This document shows, piece by piece, positions 8,258-16,329 of a stretch of 32,973 bases of DNA (its first letter is position 1; each line of letters starts with the position of its first letter). The stretch spans positions 1 to 32,973 of the forward strand of contig JASHOS010000308.1 in the NCBI GenBank assembly GCA_030040995.1, written 5' to 3'. A program made the translations under genes and the position numbers. The stretch comes from Terriglobia bacterium. Its GTDB lineage: Bacteria; Acidobacteriota; Terriglobia; UBA7540. The notes beneath the pieces are model-generated. The model did not search any database. It worked only from the letters and a program-made list of their open reading frames with translations, and was not told the origin of the DNA.

Positions 8258-9634
8258 TCAAACTCCGTCACGCGGCTTGTTGATGCGCTCCCATAACGTG
8301 TCCTGGACAGGTTCGCTGTCGCATTCGATCTCGAGAACGGTTGCCAGCTCGTCCGGGGAGCGCGCGGGCAGACCCGTAAACTTCGCCTGGAACTCTGTCT
8401 GCTCAACCTTCATTGGCTGCCCTGTGGTGAGGATGCGAGCGGAGTTGACCTTGGTTCTTAAGCCGCCGATGGCCACCCAATCGCCGGGCCAGAAGTCTAC
8501 GTGCATATAGAGGGTATTTCCCTTACGGGTGAAGGCAGCATAAGCGGAGTCGGTTACTTGGCAACGCTCGGCTCCGTAGATGGTGTCGCCATGCTTTTCC
8601 ATCCATTTGCCGACCGCGGTGAGAATCTGCACCGAGGGTCCGGGAATGGAGCCGTCTTCCATCGGGCCAATATTCAGCAGATAGTTGCCACCGCCCTGTG
8701 CGCAATGGATCAGGTCGCGCAAGACGGTCTTGGGGCTTTTCCAGTTGTCGTCGCCTTTGTTAAAGCCCCAGCTATCGTTCATGGTCATGCAGGTTTCCCA
8801 ACCCCGAGTGTCTCCTTTTTTCAAAGGGCCGCCGACGTGCTGTTCGGGCGTTGAGAAGTCACCCGGCAGCCCGTTCCGGTTGTTGACGATGATTTCAGGT
8901 TGAAGGTCGAACACCATCCGGTTCATCTTGTGCGACTGCCAGCCCTCCGCGCTGAGTGGCCAATCCACGTCATACCACAGAACATCGATCTTTCCATACT
9001 GGCTCATGATGTTGCGGACGAGGCCGTGTGTATAGGCCACAAATCGCTGGCGCGCGGCAGGGTCGGTGGCGCAGCGGGCGCCATCGGGATGATGCCAGTC
9101 CATCAGTGAATAGTAAAATCCTACGCGCAAGCCCTCTTCGCGAACCGCTTCCACATATTCCTTCACCAGATCACGTCCTGGCGCTTGCTTCGGCGCGCAG
9201 TAGGTGGTGAGATCGGTTGAGAAGTTGCAAAACCCCTCGTGGTGTTTGGTGGTCATCACCATGTACTTCATCCCGGCCTGTTTGGCGAGGCGGGCCCAGG
9301 CACGCGCGAAACCGGGCTTGGGATCAAACCTCTTGCCCAGTTTCATGTACTCGAGCACAGGGATTCCTTCAAGCTCCATGGCCCACTCGTGCCGCGCGTG
9401 CACGCTGTAAAGCCCAAAGTGAATAAACATTCCAAACCGCGCCTGATTCCACCACGCGATGCGATCGGGGCGGTTGGGAGGCGTATTAAATCCCACGGGC
9501 TCACTAACGCTCGGGCGCTCCGCGCTTTGCTCGGGCTGCCGGGCATTACAGGCGACGTTGATCCCGGAGGCAGCCAGTGCGGCGCCCCCGGCTCCAATAG
9601 TCTTCAAATAGTCTCGACGGCTTATTCGTTTCAC
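8258..9634 (-). CDS. Exported alpha-L-fucosidase, glycoside hydrolase family 29
   Basis: This enzyme is predicted to hydrolyse terminal alpha-L-fucose from glycans outside the cytoplasm. I chose GTG 9634 because AAGGAG lies 6 nt upstream; an in-frame ATG at 9676 would add 14 residues. The product (458 residues) begins with a Tat-type signal: SRRDYLK followed by a hydrophobic stretch, with a Cys near residue 27 (NVAC) that is a weak lipobox. GH29 features are the WWNQARFGMFIHFGLYSV start of the barrel, MKYMVMTTKHHEGFCNF, FYYSLMDWHHPDG, and the nucleophile D222 in VLWYDVDWP. The acid/base residue is not conserved across the family and I cannot assign it. No transporter or regulator is adjacent, so it appears to be a single gene. 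Confidence 0.9.
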   Translation of the reverse strand: MKRISRRDYLKTIGAGGAALAASGINVACNARQPEQSAERPSVSEPVGFNTPPNRPDRIAWWNQARFGMFIHFGLYSVHARHEWAMELEGIPVLEYMKLGKRFDPKPGFARAWARLAKQAGMKYMVMTTKHHEGFCNFSTDLTTYCAPKQAPGRDLVKEYVEAVREEGLRVGFYYSLMDWHHPDGARCATDPAARQRFVAYTHGLVRNIMSQYGKIDVLWYDVDWPLSAEGWQSHKMNRMVFDLQPEIIVNNRNGLPGDFSTPEQHVGGPLKKGDTRGWETCMTMNDSWGFNKGDDNWKSPKTVLRDLIHCAQGGGNYLLNIGPMEDGSIPGPSVQILTAVGKWMEKHGDTIYGAERCQVTDSAYAAFTRKGNTLYMHVDFWPGDWVAIGGLRTKVNSARILTTGQPMKVEQTEFQAKFTGLPARSPDELATVLEIECDSEPVQDTLWERINKPRDGV

Positions 9635-10057
9635 GGCCAACTCCTTTTTGCGTGGCTTAGAATGCTGTACGGGCATAATGCAAAGCTACGATTCTAGCAC
9701 GTTCGCGCTCTAAACCTGTTTGCCTATGCCATCGCTCACGGTCACGGTCACGTCAAAGTCCGGAAGGAGTACTTGTAGCGCAGCGTTCGCCTCGTAACGC
9801 TGCGACCCTTTCGTGCACTTACGAGCCGCAGGGCTAAAAAGCGAGCCCTGCGCTACAAAAAACGGCCTCCGTACCGTAATAAACCCAACTTTGACGGAAC
9901 CCTGGCCCATCGCTCAGTGGCTCAATTTGACACGAGGGCGGCTTTAGGCCGCCATAGGACAGGCAAAGCTCGCCGCTGTTACGCCACCCTGAAGCGCTGC
10001 CGCCAATCGGTCTCTACAACCGCACGGCGGAAAAGCTCTAAAAAAGATATAAGTAAT
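9635..10057. repeat. Intergenic stretch with dispersed repeat
   Basis: No gene is supported. Positions about 9855-9903 (CGCTACAAAAAACGG, then CCGTAATAAACCC and ACTTTGACG) are a copy of the family seen at 238-305. A small hairpin, GGCGGC-TTTAG-GCCGCC, lies near 9937-9953. From about 10030 onward the DNA becomes clearly AT-richer than its surroundings, leading into the fecR-like promoter region. Confidence 0.4.
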
Positions 10058-10070
10058 AAAGTTGTTGACA
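10058..10070 (+). promoter_or_regulatory. Upstream copy of the AAAGTTGTTGACA motif, possible distal promoter
   Basis: This 13-bp sequence is identical to 10227-10239, which contains the -35 box of the fecR-like gene. Here TTGACA (10065-10070) is followed after 18 bp by TATTGT, a weak -10 match. It may be a second promoter or a regulator-binding repeat. Confidence 0.3.
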
Positions 10071-10233
10071 TACCAGTACACTCGCATTTATTGTTTTGTT
10101 TGGGTGGCGAGCATAAGCCTACTCCATAGCGTTGGGGAAGAGCATGGTAGATTAAACAACTAAATTTCCTTGTTAAGTAAGCCGATAAGCTATAATTCCT
10201 CGTTTCCTGACGTAAGATTTTCTCAAAAAGTTG

Positions 10234-10262
10234 TTGACAAACAATCAATCATTTCTTATATT
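10234..10262 (+). promoter_or_regulatory. Sigma-70-type promoter of the fecR-like gene
   Basis: A perfect TTGACA (10234-10239) and TATATT (10257-10262) are separated by 17 bp, giving a leader of roughly 85 nt before ATG 10353. The leader has a small AGGAG/CTCCT hairpin near 10308-10323 and a good ribosome site (AAGGAG) before the start. Confidence 0.65.
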
Positions 10263-10352
10263 GGAGAGGATTTTACGAAAGAGGCATTATTCTTGAAAAC
10301 CGGGTGAGGAGTGACTGGCTCCTGACCTTAATGGCAAAAAGGAGTTAAGCAC

Positions 10353-11189
10353 ATGTCGATGAAATCTCGGATTGCGCTATTCCTGCTCATGCTAGGTATC
10401 GTGAGTGCAGCTCCCATTTTCGCGGGCTCGGCGGCCATCGGCACCGTAGCAGGCAGTCTGAATGCGACGATCGGCGGACAAGCTCTCCTGCCGAACAGCA
10501 CCATTTTTAGTGGTGATCAATTGCAAATCGAAGACGGCGCTGCCGTCATCGCGTTTGCGAATGGAAGTCGCATGGCGCTCGGCCAGCACACGCAAGCCCA
10601 GTTTTTGAGGGAAGAGAACGGAGTGAGCGTGGAATTGGCAGAGGGGAATGTTTCGATGTATCACCCGGCACAGGGGGCAAACCTCGAGGTGAACGTCGAA
10701 AAATGGGCGATCACACCTGGACAAGGGTTTAAGACAGTCGGTGAGGTCGCTATGATCAACGGGGCCGTAGTGGTGACGGCAAAGCAAGGGCTGATCCACG
10801 TCGAGGGTAACGGCCAGTCGCTTGATGTGACTCAGGGGAAGACGATCACGCTCCTGCCGAAGACGAAAGCAATGCCCCAAGCGGGTACGTCTCAAAAGCT
10901 CGTGGGAGGAAATACGGCGCTTGAGGCTGGCGCGCTTGCTGCTGGCGGTGTGGCTGCTATCCTGGCCGGAGTTGCGGTGTCTCGGGCGGGGAACGCGGAG
11001 ACGGACGCTAACAATGCGGCGAGTCAGGCTGCGGCGGCCACCTCGGCTGCTAACGCTGCAACATCTGCCGCGACCGCAGCGGGAGATGCTGCGAATGCCG
11101 CGGGTTGTGCACTCGATACCATCTCCACCGAACAGAATTTCACCAACCCCAGCCCGTATCTACCCCCGACCGGCTACACGTGTCCGTAG
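10353..11189 (+). CDS. Secreted FecR-domain protein with Ala-rich C-terminal tail
   Basis: The 278-residue product has a Sec signal peptide (about residues 1-24, cut near IFAGSA). A FecR-like beta domain follows at about 28-165, with GSLNATIGGQALLPNSTIFS, VIAFANGSRMALGQHTQAQF and a GFKTVGEVAMINGAVVVTAK segment. A hydrophobic segment lies at about 190-212. An Ala/Ser/Asn-rich tract of heptad-like repeats (217-255) and a Pro-rich end with two Cys complete it. AAGGAG precedes the ATG by 9 nt. Classical FecR relays a siderophore signal to an ECF sigma factor, but no sigma factor or FecA is adjacent. Here the domain is more likely a structural periplasmic or surface module. The gene is monocistronic, with its own promoter and terminator. 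Confidence 0.8.
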   Translation: MSMKSRIALFLLMLGIVSAAPIFAGSAAIGTVAGSLNATIGGQALLPNSTIFSGDQLQIEDGAAVIAFANGSRMALGQHTQAQFLREENGVSVELAEGNVSMYHPAQGANLEVNVEKWAITPGQGFKTVGEVAMINGAVVVTAKQGLIHVEGNGQSLDVTQGKTITLLPKTKAMPQAGTSQKLVGGNTALEAGALAAGGVAAILAGVAVSRAGNAETDANNAASQAAAATSAANAATSAATAAGDAANAAGCALDTISTEQNFTNPSPYLPPTGYTCP

Positions 11190-11274
11190 CTAGGAAATAG
11201 GTTGTGGGTCGCAACTCTCAGCTCTCCAGCTATCGAGAAAGCTGACAGTTAGGGTAGATTAAGTACGTAAACTA

Positions 11275-11307
11275 AAACGCCGGGTCTTTCGAGATCCGGC
11301 GTTTTTT
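11275..11307. terminator. Bidirectional rho-independent terminator
   Basis: The stem AACGCCGG.TC pairs with GA.CCGGCG around a TTTCGA loop. A TTTTTT run follows on the plus strand and TTTT on the minus strand. It lies between the convergent fecR-like gene and the ThiF-rhodanese operon and can serve both. Confidence 0.8.
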
Positions 11308-11316
11308 GTCTCGCCG

Positions 11317-11500
11317 AACCCTCACCCAGCCCGCGCCGGCTGAAGAAGCGCCGGTTGCGGTCCACCCTCACCCTCGGTACACGGAAAACTGTGATTCTTA
11401 CCTTCTCGCTTTCGTGGCGAGGACACGCCTTACAGGTTCGCTCCGGTTTCCAGCAAGAGATGCGGGACACACTCAGCCCCCAAAAGGGGGCGAGGGAAGA
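11317..11500. repeat. Dispersed repeat copy (CCTCACCC / GGGGGCGAGGG family)
   Basis: This contains GCGCCGGCTGAAGAAGCGCC and CCCCCAAAAGGGGGCGAGGG, variants of the blocks at 60-213 and 16376-16448. No gene is seen between the terminator and the end of the ThiF-rhodanese gene. Confidence 0.5.
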
Positions 11501-11570
11501 GTGTCTATTTTGGTGGGTGCGGCTCTGCCGTGCTGCGCAGCCTGTTACGGGTAACGAGCGGGAGGTGTTG

Positions 11571-12746
11571 TCAGTATTTTGGGACGGAGGGGTCCACCTG
11601 GTCCGACCAGGCCAGAATGCCGCCTTTGAGATTCCTGACTTTTCGGAATCCTGATTTTGTAAGCAGATTGAGCGCCTGGGCGCTACGCGCCCCGGAGCGG
11701 CAGTGCACCACAATTTCGTCCGCCGTGCTGAGTTCATTCATACGGCCTGGAACTTCTCCCAAGGGAATAAGCTTGGAGCCAGGAATCCGGCAGATTTGAA
11801 ACTCGTGCGGCTCGCGCACGTCAATGATGACGGGCGGCTTCCCTGAATCGATGAGGCGCTTCAGCTCAGGTGGCGTGATTTCGGGAATGCCGCTGGTCTC
11901 CGCCGGTGCAGGTTCTTCGCCGCGGATACCGCAGAACTGCTCATAATCAATCAACCGAGTAACCGTAGGATGCTCTCCGCAGACCGGGCACTCAGGATTT
12001 TTCCTCAGCTTCAACTCACGGAATTTCATGCCGAGCGCGTCGAAGAGCAGTAAGCGCCCGACGAGCGGCTGCCCCTTGCCCAAGATCAGCTTAATGGTCT
12101 CGATCGCTTGGATGCAGCCGATGATGCCCGGTAAGACTCCAAGCACGCCACCCTCTGCGCAACTCGGAACCAAGCCGGGCGGAGGCGGCTCGGGATAGAG
12201 ACAGCGATAGCACGGCCCCTCCACCGCATAGAAAACGGAAGCTTGTCCTTCAAAGCGGAAAATGCTGCCATAAACGTTCGGCTTTCCGAGAAGAACACAA
12301 GCATCGTTCACGAGATAGCGCGTTGGGAAATTGTCGGTGCCGTCTGCAACGACATCGAAATCCTTGAAAATCTTGAGAGCGTTTTCGGAACTGAGGTGGG
12401 TTTCGAATGGAACCACCTCCACGTTGGGATTGATGTCAAGGATGGCATCCTGAGCCGATTCGAGCTTGGAGCGTCCAACGTCGTCAGTGCCGTGAATGAT
12501 CTGGCGCTGAAGGTTGGTGAAGTCAACGACGTCGAAATCGACCAATCCCAGCTTTCCAATGCCAGCCGCAGCAAGATAAAGCGCCAGCGGCGATCCCAAT
12601 CCACCTGCCCCGATACACAAGACACGCGCTTGCTTCAGCTTCAACTGGCCTTCCATGCCAACCTCCGGCATGATCAGGTGGCGGCTGTATCGAAGAACCT
12701 CGTCTTTGTCTAACCCGGCTTTTGAATTCATAGTAAGAGTCGTCAT
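11571..12746 (-). CDS. ThiF/MoeB-type sulfur-carrier adenylyltransferase fused to rhodanese (MoeZ-like)
   Basis: The enzyme is predicted to adenylate the C-terminal Gly of the small sulfur carrier encoded upstream, then convert it to a thiocarboxylate using persulfide from its rhodanese domain. ATG 12746 is preferred (AGGAAG about 8 nt upstream), giving 391 residues. The ThiF domain (10-265) shows the nucleotide loop GAGGLGS (46-52), FTNLQRQIIH (76-85), zinc cysteines C179/C182 and C253/C256, and the conserved Cys C196 in SCAEGGVLG. The rhodanese domain (about 285-391) has the active-site loop C349-RSGAR. This domain order matches mycobacterial MoeZ, which activates CysO. It is the last gene of the cysM-JAMM-carrier operon. 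A role in molybdopterin or thiamine synthesis is possible but less suggested by context. Confidence 0.88.
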   Translation of the reverse strand: MTTLTMNSKAGLDKDEVLRYSRHLIMPEVGMEGQLKLKQARVLCIGAGGLGSPLALYLAAAGIGKLGLVDFDVVDFTNLQRQIIHGTDDVGRSKLESAQDAILDINPNVEVVPFETHLSSENALKIFKDFDVVADGTDNFPTRYLVNDACVLLGKPNVYGSIFRFEGQASVFYAVEGPCYRCLYPEPPPPGLVPSCAEGGVLGVLPGIIGCIQAIETIKLILGKGQPLVGRLLLFDALGMKFRELKLRKNPECPVCGEHPTVTRLIDYEQFCGIRGEEPAPAETSGIPEITPPELKRLIDSGKPPVIIDVREPHEFQICRIPGSKLIPLGEVPGRMNELSTADEIVVHCRSGARSAQALNLLTKSGFRKVRNLKGGILAWSDQVDPSVPKY

Positions 12747-12928
12747 GGCCGTCTTCCTCAGATCCTGAATCACTTTGCTGGCGCCGTGCTTGGCGCCCGC
12801 ACTCGTTTGCCAGTTGGCTTTCCTGGCACAGAACGATCATTGGTGGAATCCGAAAAGCGCAGGCCCGCGTCCTGGAGACGCGGCTTGTTGCACGGCCGTC
12901 TTTCTCCGAACGCAAACGCTACTTCGCG

Positions 12929-13240
12929 CTACGCGGGAAATTCAATAGCCCTGTAACCGAAGGCTGCGCCGCCTGCAATGGAGGGAACGATGCTGATTAC
13001 ATCATTATCGTTCAGCGGGGTCTTATCTTTTTGCAGATATCGGATATCTTCATCGTTTAGATAAATGTTCACAAAGCTGCGCAACTTGCCCTCTTCGTTG
13101 TAGAGGTGCCGGCGCAAAGCGGAATACTGCGTGGTGAGGCCCGCCAAGGCCTCGGCAACAGTCGCGCCTGTGGTTTCGATGGAGTCCCGCTTGTCTGTGT
13201 ATTGGCGCAAGGGAGTTGGAATAATCACTTTGACCGCCAT
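12929..13240 (-). CDS. MoaD/ThiS-family sulfur carrier (CysO-like) with extension after Gly-Gly
   Basis: This is a ubiquitin-like carrier that would deliver sulfur as a C-terminal thiocarboxylate. ATG 13240 has AAGGAGA 5 nt upstream, giving 103 residues. The beta-grasp pattern is visible: VKVIIPTPLRQYT at the start, TVAEALAGL, VNIYLNDEDIRYL, then DNDVISIVPSIAGG. Functional family members end at Gly-Gly, but here G90-G91 is followed by 12 residues (AAFGYRAIEFPA) before TAG. The precursor would therefore need cleavage after G91 before adenylation. The JAMM protease encoded next door is the obvious candidate; this step is inference. The extension is read directly from the DNA and stays in frame, so it is not a track artefact. 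Confidence 0.87.
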   Translation of the reverse strand: MAVKVIIPTPLRQYTDKRDSIETTGATVAEALAGLTTQYSALRRHLYNEEGKLRSFVNIYLNDEDIRYLQKDKTPLNDNDVISIVPSIAGGAAFGYRAIEFPA

Positions 13241-13381
13241 GAAATCTCCTTTGGGTGCTGGGACTACAAACTCCAAACGAGGGCTAATGTGGCCCTGATG
13301 GAGCGCGCGCACAATCTCTGCAGGCTCCCCGATTCGAAACGAACTGTGGCGCAGTTGAGACCGGCAAACTCCCGCTAGCGT

Positions 13382-13879
13382 TCAGGCGCTCTCAGGCGCC
13401 GCCTGGACGTCAACCACATCAATAGGCTCGCTTTCGAAGCGAGACCGGTCCTCCGCCAGAACCCATGAGGCGTAGTCACCCGCTCTTCCCGCTTCGATTT
13501 TCATAATAACATAGGAGACCCACGGCCATGCGTGCTCGCGGTCGTATTCAGAGGGCTGGGCGGAGTGATCCGGGTGAGAATGATAATAGCCGATGATATC
13601 GAGGCCGCGCCGGCGGCCTTCCGCCTCGATGCGCCGCAGCTCACCCGGGTCCATGAGAAAACGGTTGCGCTCTGATTCCAGCTCCGGCTGGGCGAGCGGG
13701 AGCAACTCTTCGGCTAGCGCTTGGTCCTGACGCAGGTTTCGGATTGCCGCCAATTCGCGCACCTGCTTTAGAAGGCCCGTGTCATTCCCCAGGAGCACAC
13801 CGCAGCACTCGCTCGGGTAATCGCGCGCCCCGTGATCGGCAATCGCCTCCAGATGCGCTCGTGTCAGTTGAAGCGCCAT
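13382..13879 (-). CDS. JAMM/MPN+ metalloprotease (Mec+-like)
   Basis: This zinc isopeptidase-type protein has 165 residues from ATG 13879. The complete JAMM motif is present: E24, then H100-S-H102-P, S110 and D113, with the exact H-x-H-x7-S-x2-D spacing. In Mycobacterium tuberculosis the relative Mec+ releases cysteine from the CysO-cysteine adduct. In Pseudomonas fluorescens QbsD trims residues after Gly-Gly of a similar carrier. Either or both jobs fit here, between the cysM-like and carrier genes. The start is not certain: ATG 13879 lacks a close Shine-Dalgarno sequence (GGAG is about 16 nt away), but it begins where the domain begins. Upstream in-frame codons up to 13948 lie in a micro-repeat and are unlikely to be coding. 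Confidence 0.88.
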   Translation of the reverse strand: MALQLTRAHLEAIADHGARDYPSECCGVLLGNDTGLLKQVRELAAIRNLRQDQALAEELLPLAQPELESERNRFLMDPGELRRIEAEGRRRGLDIIGYYHSHPDHSAQPSEYDREHAWPWVSYVIMKIEAGRAGDYASWVLAEDRSRFESEPIDVVDVQAAPESA

Positions 13880-13917
13880 AGGATACTTGATGAATAACTC
13901 CACCGGCTGGTTACATG

Positions 13918-13981
13918 CCTGTGATTCGTCGTTCGTGGCTCGAGGCACGCACGACTAACCACTAATCACGAATCACTAATC
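13918..13981. repeat. Micro-repeat tract between the cysM-like and JAMM genes
   Basis: Variants of GATTCGTGATTAGTGG are present, the same micro-repeat type as at 8092-8255. It overlaps the last codons of the cysM-like gene and separates it slightly from the rest of the operon. Confidence 0.5.
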
Positions 13982-14941
13982 ACTGCTGTTCCAAAACCTT
14001 TCACTCAGATACTTATCTCCGCTGTCACAAAACACGGTAACAATGACGCCCTCGCGAATGCCCGCCGCCACTTTCAAGGCCGCGGCCATCGCGGCGCCGG
14101 ACGAGACGCCTACCAGTAAACCCTCCTCGCGGGCCAACCGGCGAGTCATGCCGTAAGCCTCTTCCGTCGACACCGTAAGGTCCTCGTCCGCCACGGCAGG
14201 ATCGTAAATCCCCGGCAGAATTGCGGAGGCCATATGCTTCAGCCCTTCCAGGCCGTGAAAAGCAGAGTCTGGTTGAAAGGAAATGCAACGAACCGGCGGC
14301 TTGAATTCCTTGAGGCGCCGCGAAGTACCCACAAAAGTTCCGCTGGTTCCAAGGCCCGCCACAAAATGGGTAATTCGCCCTTGCGTTTGCTCAAAAATTT
14401 CGGCCGCAGTCGTTTCGTAATGTGCTTGCCAGTTGGCAGGATTGTCGTACTGATTGGCGTAAAAATAGAGCTCGGGGCGCTCCTGTACAATCTCACGAAC
14501 CCTGCGGATTGCGCCGTCAGAGCCTTCCATGGGGTCGGTGTAGATGATTTCCGTTCCATAGGCCGCCAAAATCTGCTTTCGCTCGACAGACACATTGGAG
14601 GGCATACAGATTTTGAGCCGGTAACCGCGTGCTGCGCAGATCATGGCATAAGCGATGCCGGTATTTCCCGAGGTGGAATCGACCAAAATCTTGTCGCGGG
14701 ACATCTGCCCCGATCTCTCGGCCTCCAGAAGGATGCTTTTGGCAGGACGGTCCTTTACCGAGCCGCCGGGGTTTGCCCACTCCGCCTTGGCATAAATCTT
14801 CACGCCCGACCGTTCAGGAACAATTCTGTTGAAACTTAGCAGCGGTGTATTGCCGATAAGCGAAAGCACATTGCGGGGTCCGGCGAGCGCCGGGCGATCC
14901 TGAGCCGTCGTGACCGGAATGGTCTCTATGATCATGAACAT
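13976..14941 (-). CDS. Cysteine synthase, CysM-like PLP enzyme
   Basis: This fold-type II PLP enzyme is expected to form cysteine, or protein-bound cysteine, from an activated serine. From ATG 14941 it has 321 residues; a second ATG at 14935 is equally possible. The open frame extends to 15277, but that part overlaps the divergent kinase gene. K63 in GGSVKDRP is the Schiff-base lysine, and S91-GNTG holds the substrate/PLP site. FVAGLGTSGTFVGTSRRL (193-210) contacts the PLP phosphate. By eye alignment with M. tuberculosis CysM as I recall it, the phosphoserine-binding Arg220 corresponds to K235 here. A basic residue is thus kept, which would suit O-phosphoserine, but O-acetylserine cannot be excluded. 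It is the first gene of the sulfur-carrier operon. Confidence 0.88.
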   Translation of the reverse strand: MFMIIETIPVTTAQDRPALAGPRNVLSLIGNTPLLSFNRIVPERSGVKIYAKAEWANPGGSVKDRPAKSILLEAERSGQMSRDKILVDSTSGNTGIAYAMICAARGYRLKICMPSNVSVERKQILAAYGTEIIYTDPMEGSDGAIRRVREIVQERPELYFYANQYDNPANWQAHYETTAAEIFEQTQGRITHFVAGLGTSGTFVGTSRRLKEFKPPVRCISFQPDSAFHGLEGLKHMASAILPGIYDPAVADEDLTVSTEEAYGMTRRLAREEGLLVGVSSGAAMAAALKVAAGIREGVIVTVFCDSGDKYLSERFWNSSD

Positions 14942-15043
14942 ACATTCGCATTGCCGGAGCGGACGTGTCAACGTCCGCGGTTTCCGAACGTATAGACAAG
15001 AAAACAGCGTGAATACTAGACTAAGGCAGCAGGCTATATTGCT

Positions 15044-16294
15044 ATGGCGGATCGCAAGGGTGCGTCCATCACGTGGGTTGATATCACTTGGCTGATTATT
15101 CTGGCCATCCTTGCCGTTCTCCCTCCGCTGAACGAAATACATAAGCAGATTATTCTGGTTGTGATTGGCTTGTTTCAGATTTTTGAAAATAGAATTATCG
15201 GGCGCCTGTCTTCCGGGCGCCGCAATGCGATTAGCGTCCTGGTTAAGACTGCCCTGGCGACTCTGCTCGTGTGGCATTCCGGGGAGATTAACAGTCCCTA
15301 TTATCCCATCTACTACCTGCCCGTCATCTCTGCGGCGACTCTTTATGGCGCGATGGGAACGATTCTTTGGACGTTGCTGGCGTGCGCCAGCTATTGCGCG
15401 TTCCTCATCCCGGCACTGCAGGAATACCAGCTCACCATCGCCGGCGGCGCCGAGCTGGCACTGAACATTTCATTTTTCTTCCTGGTGGCAGTGATCGTGA
15501 ATCGCTTCGTGATTGAGAGCCGGCAGCAGTCGCTGCGGCGTGAGAAACTGGCCGAGACACTTTCTGAAACCAGTCTTCTCCTCGAGCAGGCGCAGGCGGA
15601 CGCCCGGCGTTCGGAACGCCTTGCCGCCCTGGGGCAGCTATCGGCAGGATTGGCTCACGAAATTCGTAATCCGCTGGGCGTAATCCGGGGATCGGCAGAA
15701 ATGTTGAATGGCAAGCTGCTTCAGTCCGACCCGGTCACGGCTGAGCTGGCGGGCTATATCTCGAGCGAGGCTGAGAGGCTCAACCACTTCGTTGGCCGCT
15801 TCCTCGATTTTGCCAGGCCGCTACAAGTCAAACCTGAATTTCAGCCCATCACACCTCTTATCGACCGCGCCCTCAAAACCCTTCAGGAGCGCTGGCCGGA
15901 TGCGAAGGTCGCGATCGAGCGCCATGATTCTCCTAACTTGCCTTTGCTGCCTCTCGATGATGAGCTTGTAGAACGGATTTTTATCAACCTTTTCGCCAAT
16001 GCCTTCGAGGCAATGCCTGAAGGAGGAAGCCTGCGAATCTCAGTCGAGTCCGCGAAACGGGGCGGGCGGCGTGGAGTCGAGGTTGAAGTTGCAGATACCG
16101 GGCCTGGTATTCCTCAAGAGCAGCGGGAGCAGATCTTCAACCCATTTTTCACCACCAAGAAGACCGGCCTTGGCCTTGGTCTTTCCATGGTGGCCAAAAT
16201 CATGGACGATCATAAGGGCTGGATCCGGCTGACCAGCGAGCCGGGCCACGGGGCGCGTTTTCACCTGTTCTTCCCGGGTCGCGAACAGACGTAG
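15044..16294 (+). CDS. Membrane sensor histidine kinase, NtrB/ZraS-like
   Basis: The 416-residue kinase has five or six predicted membrane helices within residues 13-157 (for example WLIILAILAVLPPL, AISVLVKTALATLLVW and LNISFFFLVAVIVNRFV). A short coiled coil (160-190) leads to the HisKA domain with H205 in GLAHEIRNPLG. The HATPase domain carries the N box (NLFANAFEAMPEGG), the G1 box (DTGPGIP) and the G2 box (TGLGLGLSMV), and ends near residue 412. There is no PAS domain, so sensing probably uses the membrane part; the signal is unknown. The likely partner is the NtrC-type regulator at 17968, from which it is now separated by an IS110 element. It is transcribed divergently from the cysM-like gene. 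Confidence 0.9.
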   Translation: MADRKGASITWVDITWLIILAILAVLPPLNEIHKQIILVVIGLFQIFENRIIGRLSSGRRNAISVLVKTALATLLVWHSGEINSPYYPIYYLPVISAATLYGAMGTILWTLLACASYCAFLIPALQEYQLTIAGGAELALNISFFFLVAVIVNRFVIESRQQSLRREKLAETLSETSLLLEQAQADARRSERLAALGQLSAGLAHEIRNPLGVIRGSAEMLNGKLLQSDPVTAELAGYISSEAERLNHFVGRFLDFARPLQVKPEFQPITPLIDRALKTLQERWPDAKVAIERHDSPNLPLLPLDDELVERIFINLFANAFEAMPEGGSLRISVESAKRGGRRGVEVEVADTGPGIPQEQREQIFNPFFTTKKTGLGLGLSMVAKIMDDHKGWIRLTSEPGHGARFHLFFPGREQT

Positions 16295-16329
16295 CACCCA
16301 AGGATTAGGCACGAACAAGTATGACGAAA

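Noticed and set aside
10392-10895. Open frame of 167 codons antisense to the fecR-like gene
   Set aside because: The opposite strand has promoter, ribosome site, signal peptide and FecR domain; this is its shadow.
12523-12915. Open frame of 130 codons on the minus strand upstream of the ThiF-rhodanese gene
   Set aside because: It overlaps the start of that gene in another frame, is rich in Arg/Ser and lacks a domain; the gap 12747-12928 appears non-coding.
14234-14839. Open frame of 201 codons on the plus strand
   Set aside because: Antisense shadow of the cysM-like gene with no domain pattern.
14966-14971. TTGACA on the minus strand upstream of the cysM-like gene
   Set aside because: No acceptable -10 at 16-18 bp, and it would place the start inside or past the ATG; not called as a promoter.
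14942-15277. N-terminal extension of the cysM-like frame
   Set aside because: The PLP enzyme starts normally at 14941 or 14935; the extension overlaps the first 230 bp of the divergent kinase gene and has no protein-like pattern.
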